A stretch of 64,000 nt of DNA from Elymus sibiricus (GCA_039707655.1 CM077665.1:290164205-290228204); one strand, 5' to 3'; counted from the first letter of the stretch, positions 11,760 through 23,159 are shown. The notes: a model not told the origin generated them from the sequence alone. A program made the numbers and translations.

Positions 11760-12350
11760 GAAAGCACGCTCATCGAATTCATCCGTGAGAATCGGGACAT
11801 TTTTGCATGGAAGCCTTCTAACATGCCAGGTGTACCGAGAGAATTCGCTGAGCACCACCTTAATGTGGATCGTAGGTTTAAGCCAATCAAGCAATTCCTT
11901 CGTCGTTTCAATGAAGAGCAGTGTAAAGCTATTGGGGAAGAGGTAGCCCGGCTCTTAGCAGCAGGGTTTATCATGGAGGTTTTTCACCCGGAGTGGTTGG
12001 CTAATCCCGTGCTCGTACTTAAGAAGTACGGCACATGGCGCATGTGTTTATATTACACAGATCTCAACAAGGTGTGTCCGGTTGATCCATTTGCCCTCCC
12101 CCGTATCGACCAGATAATTGATGCAACGGTGGGTTGCGAGAGTTTATGTTTCCTGGATTCTTATTCAGGTTATCATCAGATCAAGATGGTGGGTTACAAG
12201 ATGATGCTTAATCCGGCTCAGTGTGTTTTTGGTGTACCTGCAGTCAAGCTCCTGGGATTTTTGGTTTCAGAGCGGGGCATCGAAGCTAACCTGGATAAAA
12301 TAAAGGCTATCACCTCATTATCTAAGCCGGCGTGCATTAATGACGTCTAG
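11760..12350 (+). pseudogene. Reverse transcriptase of outer Gypsy pol, catalytic block deleted
   Basis: RT starts with the conserved DIFAW and NMPG segments at about 11795-11830 and shows LLAAGFI, WLANPVLVLKK, DLNKVCPVDPF, LPRIDQIID and FLDSYSGYHQIKM in order. The sequence then jumps from HQIKM straight to LNPAQCVFGVP (about 12190-12235). Compared with gypsy B, the segment holding the ITPF, MSFGLKNA and Y-x-DD catalytic motifs is missing, about 190 bp, without change of frame. RT cannot be active. The frame then meets a TAG at 12348-12350. Confidence 0.82.
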
Positions 12351-12353
12351 CGC

Positions 12354-13310
12354 TTGGCAGGTCGTATTGCCGCTTTAAGACGGTTCATAAGGCGCCTGGG
12401 CGTGAAGGCTATCCCTTTGTATCAGATGATGAAGAAGACAGATGATTTTGTCTGGAGTGATGCTGCCACTGATGCGTTGTTGGTTCAGCCGCCTGTCTTG
12501 GCCGCTCCCGTGGAAAAAGAACCATTGCTCCTATACGTGGCGGCTAATAACAAGGCTGTCAGTGCTGCAGTCGTTGTGGAGCGCAAGGATGCAGGCAAAG
12601 AGTACCCAGTCGAGCGGCCGGTTTATTATGTCAGCGAGGTTTTGGCAGAGTCCAAGCAAAGGTACCCGCATTGGCAAAAGCTGGTGTTTGGAGTGTTCAT
12701 GGCGAATCGCAAGTTGAAGCATTATTTCCTTGGACATCCAATCACGGTGGTTAGCTCCGTTCCTTTGGGAGATATTATTAAGAATAGAGAAGCCACCGGC
12801 AGGATTGCTAAGTGGGCAATTGAGCTTGGGCCTCTTAATTTGAGGTATGTGCCTCGAACAACTATTAAGTCTCAAGCCCTGGTAGATTTCATCAATGACT
12901 GGACGGAGTGTCAAGCACGTGAGGAGAAGCCGGACAATACATATTGGACAATTCACTTTGATGGATCCAGACAGCTGGAAGGCTCGGGGGTTGGAGTTGT
13001 GTTGACTTCCCCTAGAGGTGACAAATTTTGTTATGTATTAAGGCTAATGTTTCCTTTTACTAACAACACAGCTGAGTATGAAGCCTTGCTTCATGGGCTC
13101 CGTGTGGTCAAGGAGATGAATTTGAGCCGGGTCAGATGCCTAGGCGACTCAGATCTGGTGGCTCAGCAGGTTTCAGGCATGTGGGATTCTAAAGACCCTC
13201 GTATGGCGTCTTATCGCCAGGCGGTTGACGTCATAGCTGGTCACTTTAAGGGTTATCACGTGGATCATATTGATCGTCGGAAGAATGAGGCGGCTGATAC
13301 ATTATCATGA
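12354..13310 (+). pseudogene. RT connection, RNase H and archaeal-type RNase H of outer Gypsy pol
   Basis: The first half carries the Ty3-type RNase H region: EKEPLLLYV, RPVYYVSEVL, YPHWQKLVFGV and the KLKHYF-LGHPITVVS stretch. The second half (about 12945-13310) is the extra archaeal-type RNase H. Its catalytic carboxylates are visible in HFDGS, the Glu of AEYEALLHGL and the Asp of GDSDLVAQQV, with a later D-H-I-D/NEAADTLS end. This dual RNase H layout is known from Tat-lineage elements. A stop at 13308-13310 separates it from the linker to integrase. Confidence 0.82.
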
Positions 13311-13520
13311 TTGGGGTCTCAGCATAAGCCTGTGCTGCCTAATGTGTTTCTGGATATACTGCATCACCCATCGCTCAAGTTACCTTCTGAGGAGGATCTC
13401 GCTATACCTGACCCGGAGGGACAGTTGGTGGCGGCTCTTCGTGCTATTCCTGATTGGACGCTGCTCTATTTGGCGTATCTGACTCGCGGCGAATTACCCG
13501 AGGACGAGACCTTGGCACAG
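13311..13520 (+). pseudogene. Linker between second RNase H and integrase, cut by an insertion
   Basis: The frame stays in register and ends in a conserved Tat-type segment (YLTRGELPEDETLA), which in gypsy B leads directly into the integrase N-terminus. The Sirevirus-like insertion at 13521 interrupts it; the frame resumes at 24188. Confidence 0.75.
13516..13520. repeat. Target site duplication of the solo LTR (CACAG; partner CACGG at 24188-24192)
   Basis: CACAG precedes the inserted TG at 13521, and CACGG follows the CA at 24187. The single mismatch fits one later substitution. Joining across the site keeps the pol frame between the linker and integrase. Confidence 0.75.
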
Positions 13521-14582
13521 TGAAAGGACGTGGATGTCGCCTAGAGGGGGGGTGAATAGGCGCTTTAAAATAATTACGGTTTAGGCTTGAACAAATGCGG
13601 AATAAAACTAACGTTTAATATGTCAAGCACAAAACCTAAAACAACTAGGCTCACCTATGTGCACCAACAACTTATGCTAAGGAAGATAAACAACTAAGTG
13701 ATAGCAAGATATATAACAAGAAACAATATGTCTATCACAATTTAAAGTGCATAAGTAAAGGGATCGGGTAAGAGATAACCGAGGCACGTGGAGACGATGA
13801 TGTATCCCGAAGTTCACACCCTTGCGGATGCTAATCTCCGTTCGGAGCGGTGTGGAGGCACAATGCTCCCCAAGAAGCCACTAGGGCCACCGTAATCTCC
13901 TCACGCCCTCACACAATGCAAGATGTCGTGATTCCACTAAGGGACCCTTGAGGGCGGTCACCGAACTCGTACAAATGGCAACCCTTGGGGGCGGTCACCT
14001 GTACCCGTACACTTTGGCAACCCTTGGGGGCGGTTCACCAGTACCCGTACAAATTGCTCGGGGCAATCTCCACAACCTAATTGGAGACCCCGACGCTTGC
14101 CCGGAGCTTTACACCACAATGATTGAGCTCCGAGACACCACCAACCGTCTAGGGCGCCAAGGCACCGAAGAGCAACAAGCTCTAGGGTGCTCAAACACCC
14201 AAGAGTAATAAGCTTCTCAACTTCTCACTTCCACGTATCACCGTGGAGAACTCAAACCTATGCACCAAATGCAATGGCAAGGGCACACAGAGTGCCCAAG
14301 TCCTTCTCTCCCAAATCCCACCCAAGCAACTAATGCTAGGGAGGAAAATGAGCGGAAGAACAAAGAAGAACACGAAGAACTCCAAGATCTAGATCCAAGG
14401 GGTTCCCCTCACAAAGAGGAGAAAGTGATTGGTGGAAATGTGGATCTAGATCTCCTCTCCCTTTTCCCTCAAGAACTAGCAACAATCATTGGAGGGATTG
14501 AGAGTTAGCAAGCTCGAAGAAGGTCAACACTGGGGGGCAAACACGAGCTCAAAATATTAGGAGCAATGGGGAATAAGACCCC

Positions 14583-14590
14583 CTTTTATA
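14583..14590 (-). promoter_or_regulatory. TATA box of the solo LTR
   Basis: Minus strand TATAAAAG, preceded by GGCC and surrounded by the AAATCCAACCGTTA context also seen near the TATA boxes of the Copia LTRs at 31704 and 46081. Confidence 0.55.
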
Positions 14591-14629
14591 GGCCTCCCCA
14601 AATCCAACCGTTATGTGCACAGGTCGTGC

Positions 14630-14960
14630 ACAAGCGGTGCTACCGCTCGGCTGAGCGGTACTACCGCCTGCGCGGTAGTTTTAGGGAAAGCATGCAAAAC
14701 GGCAGAAAACTCGAGGCGGTAGTGCCGCCGGAGCGGTACTACCGCCCTACCCAGTGGTACTTCCACTGGGATGCAGTAAGACGCTAGACCCAAGAAATAA
14801 GCGGTAGTAGCAGCGGTACTAGAGAGCGGTAGTACCGTGCGGGCGGTACTACCACCCTAGTACGGCCCACTACTACCGTCCAGAAAACCACCCTGACCAG
14901 AGAATAAATTATAAGCAGAAGTAGAGCGGTAGTACATAGCGGAAGTACCGCCAAAGCGGA
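14630..14960. repeat. Cluster of short palindromes (GCGGTAGTACCGC type)
   Basis: About a dozen full or half copies of an interrupted palindrome built on GCGGTA / TACCGC lie within 330 bp, in the part of the solo LTR just upstream of its minus-strand TATA box. Spacing is irregular, so this is not a simple tandem repeat. Confidence 0.8.
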
Positions 14961-15223
14961 ACTATCGCCTGTTCGGAGAAAAACAGCTCTGGTACTAAAA
15001 CTGCCATAACTATCGCATACTAGCTCCGAATTGAGAAAACTCAAGCTTGTTGGATAGCACACGACAAGTACTATCCAAACGGAGTACTTTCGCATATGAG
15101 CTCCGAATTGAGCAAACTCAAGCTTATCCTAAGCAGAGGCAGTATGAAAATGCCAATGATATAGAGATGTGAAACCTCTATGAATGAAGAACCGGCAAAA
15201 ACTCCAACATCGAAAACATCATA

Positions 15224-15228
15224 GAAGA
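15224..15228. repeat. Target site duplication of J-type copy 2 (GAAGA; partner at 23155-23159)
   Basis: Identical pentamers GAAGA flank the two LTRs. Confidence 0.93.
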
Positions 15229-16126
15229 TGTCGGCATTCTGGGAACGGGGGTACCCAGACCTGCCTGCCTGCGGCCCAGGGCATGGCCCACTTCATCAGC
15301 CTAGCACGGCCTGGCGAGACCCCACACAAGGCAAGGCCCTCGCGAGGACCCCAGGCTCACGAGGGAGAACAACGCCAAGACCAGCAAGGGGTGGGCCTCC
15401 TCAGGCCCCCTCCGGAGCGGCGGAGATCTCTATGCAGGACCCAGCCTCAGGAGTCAAAGATGACGCAAGGAAGGACAGGCGGGCGCCAGCACGCCAGGCG
15501 GAGCAGTTTCCCCTTTGGTGCAAAAGGAGCAAGGACGTATGCGGGTTCCCAAAGCATCCCCCAAAGGTTTCCATTCTGGTGCAACGAGACCACGAACACG
15601 AGCCCCGCAGGACGGATATCATCGCCGAGCCCACCTTTGCATCATCGATAGCTACTTTGCAGGCAAAGACCGCCTTTGGCTAGGGCGGGGATGTACTCCT
15701 GTCCCCCTTCAAATTTGGTCGTTGTGGGATCCCTTCCCGCCATTGTGATAAGGGAAGAGGACCCGGGCCAGTGCTATATATATAGAGGCTAGGCCGCACC
15801 GTAGAGGGAGGACGAACACACCGACACAAGACAAGGCAGAGAGGCAAGAACACCGCTCGAGCACCCTCGCGAGGCTCGAAAACCACTGTACTAGTTCATC
15901 CACCACACCTCCCCGAGAGGCAATCCACCAAAGCAGGAGTAGCGTATTACGGTTCGCAGCGGCCCGAACCTGGGTAAACCACCGTGTTCATCTTCTTCCT
16001 CGTCATCGCGCGAGTTTGCCGTATTCACCATCGTGTAGCGGGCTAAGTAGGGCGAGGCCACAGGGAAGCTTCGCACATGCCCCTGTGTTCGAACCTTGAG
16101 GGTTTTGCGGAGCCCGAAATCCGACA
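15229..16126 (+). repeat. 5' LTR of J-type copy 2
   Basis: 898 bp, TGTCGGCATT...CCGACA. TATA box TATATATATAG at 15775-15784. It is very similar to the 3' LTR, with scattered substitutions only. Confidence 0.93.
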
Positions 16127-16128
16127 TT

Positions 16129-16145
16129 TGGCGCGCCAGGTAGGG
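16129..16145 (+). other. Primer-binding site of J-type copy 2
   Basis: TGGCGCGCCAGGTAGGG, two bases after the LTR end. It is complementary to a tRNA 3' end closing in CGCCA; I did not assign the tRNA. Confidence 0.75.
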
Positions 16146-16196
16146 TGCGTGCCGAAGTCTCCCTCAAGTCTCGCCTCGCCTCTACTCGCCGAACTC

Positions 16197-16928
16197 ATGG
16201 CAAAAGGACGTCGAGCCCGTGCTGAGCGGCGGGCTGCCCGCGTGGCGCGGGCGGCGCCGGCGGGCCTCGGCGCCCCACGTCATCCCGCCTCCCCGTCGAC
16301 GGGTGCCATCGTCGGCCGGGACCTCAACGGGCGCCGGGGGCTGCCGCCTTCACCAACCGCACAGCACGCCCTCGCCGCCCCGGCCCTTCCCCACATCCGG
16401 GCCGCACCGCCGCCTTTCCGGGACTGCCACGACCCGACACACAGACATGTCGTGCTCCTCATGGCACACGAGCTACAACGCCACTGCGCTACGCGTGATC
16501 GCCGCAATGACTGGGTCAGGCATGCCCCCAGGCGCGTCACCACCACCAGCGGGACCCTGGTGTACCGCGGCGAGGCTCATGCCCGTGAACTCACTCAACC
16601 GGCTGGCTCAACGCTTGGGCCGCACGGGCACATTCGGGACGTCCGCGACGACCCGCGCTCGCTCGGGGCCTGGCCCGGGTCGCCGGGGGCGCGGGGGTCG
16701 GCCGCAGGCGCCGGCAGAGGTCGGTGCGGGGCGGAGGCCGTCGAGAGTGGCGTCCCCTCGCACCCCTCAGCACGCATGCCGGAACCAGGGAGGAGGACCA
16801 GGGGCTCGACTGCGCCGGCGCCCCGGGGCTCGAGCAACTCTACAACAGCCGCGTTAACGAGCATCCGGGCCGCGAAGGAAGCAACGCCGGCTAGCACGGC
16901 TGCAGGAGGCACGTACGCAATTTCGTGA
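16197..16928 (+). CDS. Gag-like N-terminal protein of J-type copy 2
   Basis: An uninterrupted frame of 243 codons starts at the first ATG after the primer-binding site (MAKGRRARAERRA) and ends at a TGA at 16926-16928. The protein is strongly basic and rich in Ala, Arg, Pro and Gly, with no recognisable capsid domain or zinc knuckle. Position and basic character suggest the N-terminal part of a decayed gag or an RNA-binding leader protein; this is inference. The frame could also be a chance opening in GC-rich DNA, where long frames are common. Downstream the sequence dissolves into degenerate repeats. Confidence 0.4.
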   Translation: MAKGRRARAERRAARVARAAPAGLGAPRHPASPSTGAIVGRDLNGRRGLPPSPTAQHALAAPALPHIRAAPPPFRDCHDPTHRHVVLLMAHELQRHCATRDRRNDWVRHAPRRVTTTSGTLVYRGEAHARELTQPAGSTLGPHGHIRDVRDDPRSLGAWPGSPGARGSAAGAGRGRCGAEAVESGVPSHPSARMPEPGRRTRGSTAPAPRGSSNSTTAALTSIRAAKEATPASTAAGGTYAIS

Positions 16929-17079
16929 GCGGCTCTCACGCGGGCTGGTATACGCAGCCTCGTGAGGGCTGCTTGAGGGATCGGCTCGTGAGGATGCCCG
17001 GCGCAGGCAGCTTCGTGAGGCGCACCCGCTGGTAAGGAGCTGCCTTGAGTAGGCCTCCGGGTCTGGGGACCGGGGGTCG

Positions 17080-17345
17080 CTAGCCTGGGAACGGAGGGTG
17101 GAACATGCGCCCATGTCCCCGGATCGAGCGGGCCTAGCTTGGAGACAGATGGTGGAACACACGCCCATGTCTTCGGGCCAGATGATCCCAACCTGGAGAT
17201 GGGGGGTGGAACACACGCCCTCGCCGCCAGGGCGCGCGACGCTCGCCTGGAGACGGAGGGTGGAACATACGCCCATGTCTCCTGGTCGGGTTTTGCTCGA
17301 TCCCCAGCGGGCGATCCTGTACTCGCCCATGTCCCCAAGCCTAGC
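17080..17345 (+). repeat. Degenerate tandem repeat, about 55-60 bp unit, 4-5 copies
   Basis: Each unit holds a version of GGAGGGTGGAACACACGCCC followed by ATGTCTCC and a variable tail. Units start near 17090, 17145, 17200 and 17255, with a partial copy near 17300. The segments 16929-17079 and 17346-18268 are GC-rich J-type internal sequence in which I recognise nothing. Confidence 0.7.
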
Positions 17346-18268
17346 TCGCCCAGCCTGGGGGCAGGGCCTCGAGTACCTCCGTGGGGACCTGGAGCGCCCC
17401 AGCGAGGCGCGCTGGGGCACCACCCGGGGTGCCGACCTCGCGCGCAACGGAGGGGCACCACTGGACCTGACCCGCGGCGCAGGGGGCTGCGCTGTCGCCA
17501 CGGCGGCAGCACCCGGACATGGGCTCTGGGGTGCCCATGCTCCTCTTCCGAGGTGGGCCCTCCCTTCGGAGAGCGCGAGGGGCTCCCCCTATGCTTGGGG
17601 GCCCGTCCGGAACCAACCCTACTTCGCCACGCCAAGCCTGGGTGTTGGGAGTGGGCTTCATGTCCATGAGGCATGGAGCTCCCTGTACACCTCCGGGAGC
17701 AACCCGTGACACTCTCGCGTAATAATGAGTGGGTTGTACACGCCCGGAGCCCCCCGAGGACGCGGAGGGGTTCCTTCCCACGCAATGTGGAAGCCACAGC
17801 TTCGCGCTGGCGGACAACACTGCCCACCAATGGCTATGCCCACGCAACGTGGATGCCCTACGCTCAGCGCTGGGGGAAGACGAAGACGAAGACTAGCCTA
17901 GGTGCCGGACGCGGCGGTTGCTTGCTTCTTTTTGTGTTCAAGTTGCAATTTTTTGGAATGGAGTTTGAGGACTTTTAAACTCTATATTTAAAAGAAAAAG
18001 GGGCGGGGACTTTTCTCTCATTGCTCTCTTGTTTTATCGGTCTTGAGTTCCCTTTTTTCTGGATTTGTGTTTCACAAGGGGTCGTGCGCTCCGGCCCACC
18101 CTGAGGCACCTCAGAGCTGGATAGCAAGGCCCTGTCGCCTCTGGGACTTGCATCTTTGGGTAGTCGACCCCCGCTCGGGGGCTCCGACCGCAGCACGGCA
18201 CCACAACATGGGGTCTCAGGATGCTCCAGTGCCTCCTGAGGCAGTACCCAGCAGGGCGGAATGGGGGT

Positions 18269-18678
18269 CGCTCGAGCGTCAAAGGGGGCTCGTGAGCAAC
18301 GCTCCTCAGGGGCCTTACTGGTCATATAGCCACTCGCCCCTCGATGTCGTCCTTGGTGATCCGGTCGGCATCGAGGGTGTCGAGGCATCACCCCGTAGTT
18401 GCGTCCTTGGTGATCCGGTCGTACACTACGGCGGTAGGGAAATGTGTGGGGCTGGGACCTGCCGACGTAGAGCTGCTTGAACGTCAAAGGGGGCTCCTGA
18501 GCAGCGCGCCTCAGGAGCCTTACCGGTCATATAGCCACTCGCCCCTAGATGTCATCCTTGGTGATCCGGTCGGCATCGAGGGTGTCGAGGCCTCACCCCG
18601 TAGTTGCGTCCTTGGTGATCCGGTCGTACACTACTGTGGTAGGGAAATGTGCGGGGCTGGGGCCTGCAGACACAGAGT
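18269..18678 (+). repeat. 205-bp direct tandem duplication
   Basis: Two adjacent units (about 18269-18473 and 18474-18678) share, among others, CGTCAAAGGGGGCTC at 18277 and again at 18482, exactly 205 bp apart. Within each unit CCTTGGTGATCCGGTCG also occurs twice. The segment 18679-18946 shows nothing further. Confidence 0.85.
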
Positions 18679-18946
18679 GCCGAAAGGGCTCCCAACTTTC
18701 CTCACTCATGAGAAAGAAAAACCCTCTCGGCGTCCGGACCCCCGCCCCCAAGCGCCATTGTTGAACCTCCCTAATGCAGAAGGCTACCGCGAGCATGCTG
18801 ACCGGGTTGGCGGTAACCCCGGGCAAAAGGAAGCGCGGCGCAACACACCTCGTCATTCGGATGCACATGCAAGGGTATTTTCAAAAATACATTAAAATTT
18901 TCACTAGGCAGCATGCATAACCCTGCCAAGAAAACAAGAAGGGTGC

Positions 18947-21900
18947 TCAAAGGGACATGTAGCCGCCGCCACTCTCTTCGTCACCACCGTCGGTGGCCTC
19001 GTGCTCCCCGGCCCCGGCATGGCCCTCCGCCTCGTCGGAAGAAAGCTCTGCTACCAGATCTTCCACATGGTCCTTGACCCACTCGGCGAGGGCAGCTCGA
19101 GTCACTTCGGGTACCGGACCAAGCACCGCCACGAAATCGAAGTGCGGATCAAGACGAAGGAGGTGGCTGAAGACGTTAGAGGCCGCCCGCGCAAGGAGGT
19201 CGCGGCGCTTCTCCTCCACAAGCATGCGGATCTTCTCTGCACCCCCCTCAAGGCACTCCATGACCCTGGAAAAGAAGCCCAGGTACCCAGCGTTATCTGG
19301 AACCAAGGGGCTCGAGACGCTCACGCCGCAGATGTCGCTCAGGGCCCGGTTGGCCCTCCCCTCGAGGGACTGGAACATCTGGGAGCGCGTGTACTGGAGG
19401 CCGCGAGCACGGCCTACCTCGTCCGAAGCCTTCTCCGCCAGGGAAGCAACGCCCTCTATTTGTTTATGAAGAAAAGCTAGCTCGGCCTCGGCAGCAGCCT
19501 GGGCATCCATCGCGGCTCGCCGGCGGCCCTCCTCTTGGTCTAACCTTTTCCTGAGGGCATCGACCTCGCCTTTCAGGTGGTCACGTCGCTTGCAATAGCG
19601 GGACTCCTGGAGCTTCAGCTTCGCGCGATATTCCTAAAGAAGGGAACGCCAAGCCTCTGCCACCTTGTTGTCGACCTCCTCTTGGAACCTCGCCTCGCGG
19701 GAGGCAAGGGACTCCTCGGCAAGCGACGCCTGGCGCTCCCTCACCTCCAACCTCTCCTGCTGCAAGTTCTGCTCCAGCGCTTCCATCGCCAACGCATCAA
19801 CAGGCGCGCGGGGGCCTACACCAGTAGCGAAGGACGCGAGCGCCGGGCCGTCAAGTGCGGCCATTCGCGCTTGGGCCTGCCTCTCAAGGGCGGCGTTCAG
19901 GGCTTGAAGCTCCTCGAGGCGTTTCTCAGAAGCCCTGCACCGGCAGTCGGCTTCCTAAGCCTCAACGAGGGCGCGCTCGTGAGCCTCCACCGCCACGGCA
20001 AGGGACTCTTCGGCCTTCGCACGGGCGTGCTCGCACTGCAGGCGACCGAAATTCACAGCAACCTCGAGACGATGCCATTCCAGCGGGAGGCGCTGGCGTT
20101 CCACCTCCAGGCGGGCATCGTTGTTGGCGAGCTCCACCCCCAGGCGCCCCAGCGCTTCCGTCGCAGTCTGGAGGAAGCCCCACTGCACGGCGCTCCGGTC
20201 ACCAGCGAGCTCAAGGGCCCAGCCTAGGTCTCCACTTTTCCCGGGATGGACGGAGGAGATATGCGGGGGACCGCCCAGCCCAGACGAGTGCCCAGGGGCT
20301 GGGGGCTCCCGCCTGACCGCCCCAGAAGAAGGGAGCTCCACCTTAGACCACACTTCACAGAACGTAGGGGGGCCGAGGACACAGCAGGGCGCACCCCCAA
20401 GGAAGGCCGCCAGCGAGGTGCGCGGCCCCACCCCGGGGAGCTGGAGGCTGCGAGCGAAGAAGATCGCAGGGGGCTCACGCTCGAAGCCCCCTGACAAACG
20501 AGCAGGCTCGGGCACGGGTGCCCTGGCGACCAGAGCCCCGCGGTCGATGGAAGACGAGGCCACAAGAAGCTCGGTGGCCGAGGAAGCAGGCAGCGTCGAC
20601 TCGGCTCCTCCTTCACCAGAGGGGGACTTGCGAAACACAAGCTCAGAAGGAGGGCGCCGAAGGGGAGGTTGAGGGGACGTGGGCGCTTACTCATCCACGG
20701 CGATCCACTTCCTCTTCACCGGCGCCCAAGGAGCCAAGGAGCGGCCGCCCCCAAGCGCCTTCCTCTTCCGGTCGGCGCGGAGGCCGGGGAACGACGAGCC
20801 AACAACCGGCACCTTGCACTGTGGGGCGGAGACGGCGACCTTCATCATCGACGGGGCGCCACCCTCGATCCCGGGCTGACCCGAGCCGGGAACCGAGGAA
20901 GAAGGCGGCGAAGGGCACCCCATCTCGACCACGGGAAGAGCAGTGTCTTCAGGGCTCCCGGGGATCAGGGCCCTCAAGAAGGGGACACCCTGAGGACACG
21001 GCCCCTCAGGAGGAAGGAACCCCCACTCATCGAAATGCGGCATCTTCAGGACGAGGCCTTCCCAGTCCTTGTAGTTATACAAGGGGAGGCCGCCCTGGGG
21101 GAGCTCGCCGGGCTCGCCACCGGTCAGATGGTGGAGCAGCTCTTGCAACACGTCAGAAGAAAGAGACGGGACCTGGATCCTCATCGGATCGCGAGGACCT
21201 GTGAAGGTCCACATCGGGCGGGAATGGCGCTGAAGGGGAGTGATTCGTAGGCGTATGAACTCCCGCACCACCATCACCATCGTCACGCCCGCCTCCCTCA
21301 GCCTCGCCAGCCTGGCTAGAACCCGCGCGCGCCGCGGGTCGGCAAGCTCCTCATGCATCCACCCGTGGTTCGGCAACGCGGGGGACAGCGGGGATTGAAA
21401 CAGGGGGCCGACCTCAGCTGTACGGACATACACCCACTGCCGCCGGAACCCTTCTTCCTCTGGGGAGAGTCCGGCGTCAAGGGCCCCTTCGGCCGATACG
21501 TCAGCTGCTCTCAGGGACACGCACCCAGAGCACTGTTCCCCCGAGACCAACTCGAGGGAGAAGAAGTGGCGCAATAGGGACACAGAGGGGAAGACACCCA
21601 CGAAGGCCTCGCATAGGAACGCGAAGGCTGAGAGGAGGACAAGGGATCCAGGGTCAAGGTGGAGCACGTGGATCCGATAGTGCGAAAGTACGGCGGAGAG
21701 GAAGCCCGAGAACGGCGGTAGCAAGCCCGAAAGAAGGGCAAGGATATGGAGGGGAATGGCGGGGGCCGCGAGCTCGCTCCGGGGCCGCGAGCCTGACCAT
21801 ATCTTGGTTGCCCCCCATTCGTTGGAGCCGGCGGGGACCACCAGCTGAACCTTCTCCAACCCCTCCAGGTTCACCACCGAAGACCGGCCCAGCGCGGGCG

Positions 21901-21958
21901 GCGTCGACGCATTCGCCGGCGCCCTCAAGCCCTCGTCCTCTCCCTTCTTGGAAGCCAT
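18947..21958 (-). pseudogene. Antisense PF04195-like / coiled-coil gene of J-type copy 2
   Basis: The ATG at 21958-21956 opens a 423-codon frame to 20687. Residues about 65-165 match the putative gypsy-type transposon domain (Transposase_28, PF04195): hydrophobic LLPPFSGFLSAVL, then LDPGSLVLLSAFAFLCEAF-GV-PS and HFF. After a TAA at 20687-20689 the same frame reopens and runs to 18947, with two further in-frame TAG codons (19955-19957 and 19634-19636). This second part is Ala/Glu/Arg-rich with long heptad-like stretches (coiled coil), ending in an acidic Gly-rich tail (GGGYMSL). A possible 64-nt intron (20690-20627, GT...AG) would bypass the first stop but shift the frame, so I do not rely on it. 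Function is unknown; the gene is antisense to its carrier. It can also be read as a decayed multi-exon gene like those in gypsy A and B. Confidence 0.65.
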
Positions 21959-22256
21959 GGCAAGGGGGCGGGGTGGCGCGCGCGCAAGAATTTGGCGGAT
22001 GGGGCGAGAGCTTCAGAAGAGGGGAAAACAGAAGACGAGATCGACGGGGAGCAAAGGCGCCTTGGTAGCGTACACCAGGCAATTTAACAGACCTGACGAT
22101 GTCTGAGCTGGCATATAGAAGAGGAGACCCTGGCCCCTCAGAATCTGTCGCGTGGTAAGCCTGGCCCGCAGGCAATCGGGGCCCGCGGCGCTTCGGGCCA
22201 CCTTGGACGGCTTCGCCTAGAAGCCAACTCGGGCACGCCTTGGGCCCGGGGGCTAA

Positions 22257-23154
22257 AGTCGGCATTCTGGGAACGGGGGTACCCAGACCTGACTGCCTGC
22301 GGCCCAGGGCATGGCCCACTTCGTCAGCCAAGCACGGCCTGGCGAGACCCCACACAAGGCAAGGCCCTCGCGAGGACCCCAGGCTCGTGAGGGAGAACAG
22401 CGCCAAGACCAGCAAGGGGTGGGCCTCCTCAGGCCCCCTCCGGAGCGGCGGAGATCTCTATGCAGGACCCGGCCTCAGGAGTCAAAGATGACGCAAGGAA
22501 GGACAGGCAGGCGCCAGCACGCCAGGTGGAGCAGTTTCCCCTTTGGTGCAAAGGGAGCAAGGACGTGTGCGGGTTCCCAAAGCATCCCCCAAAGGTTTCT
22601 ATTCTGGTGCAACGAGACCACGACCACGAGCCCCGCAGGACGGATGTCATCGCCGAGCCCACCTTTGCATCATCGACAGCTACTTTGCAGGCGAAGACCG
22701 CCTTTGGACAGGGCGGGGATGTTCTCCTGTCCCCCTTGAAATTTCGCCGTTGTGGGATCCCTTCCCGCCATTGTGATAAGGGAAGAGGACCCGGGCCACT
22801 GCTATATATATAGAGGCTAGGCCGCACCGTAGAGGGAGGACAAACACACCGACACAAGACAAGGCAGAGAGCCAAGAACACCGCTCGAGCACCCTCGCGA
22901 GGCTCGAAAACCACTGTACTAGTTCGTCCACCACACCTCCCCGAGAGCCAATCCACCAAAGCAGGAGTAGGGTATTACGCTTCGCAGCGGCCCGAACCTG
23001 GGTAAACCACCGTGTTCATCTTCTTCCTCGTCATCGCACAAGTTTGCCGTAGTCACCATCGTGTAGCGAGGTAAGTAGGGCGAGGCCGCAGGGAAGCTTC
23101 GCACACGCCCCTGTGTTCGAACCTTGAGGGTTTTGCGGAGCCCGAAATCCGACA
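22257..23154 (+). repeat. 3' LTR of J-type copy 2
   Basis: 898 bp. Its first base is A instead of the usual T (AGTCGGC), a point change at the terminal TG. TATA box at 22803-22812. The gene-free 21959-22256 holds the antisense promoter region and the polypurine-rich GGGCCCGGGGGCTAA edge. Confidence 0.92.
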
Positions 23155-23159
23155 GAAGA

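Larger units (their letters stand above)
15229..23154 (+). mobile_element. J-type LTR retrotransposon, copy 2, structurally complete, non-autonomous
   Basis: 7926 bp with LTRs 15229-16126 and 22257-23154, duplication GAAGA, a primer-binding site next to the left LTR, and a short gag-like frame. No protease, RT, RNase H or integrase is present. The middle is filled by GC-rich degenerate tandem repeats (17080-17345; 18269-18678) and by a large gene on the opposite strand (18947-21958). It must have depended on enzymes from another element. Gypsy-type affinity is inferred from the PBS type, the antisense PF04195-like gene and its position before the 3' LTR. Confidence 0.9.

Noticed and set aside
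14630..14960. Palindrome cluster as a CRISPR-like array
   Set aside because: Irregular spacing, no constant spacer length, plant retrotransposon context.
16595..17830. 411-codon minus-strand frame in J-type copy 2
   Set aside because: It runs through degenerate tandem repeats and GC-rich DNA, its repeated Pro/Gly/Ser phrases come from the DNA repeat, and it overlaps the gag-like frame.
20627..20690. 64-nt intron in the J-type antisense gene
   Set aside because: GT and AG ends exist, but the length shifts the frame and is near the lower limit for plant introns; not annotated as certain.
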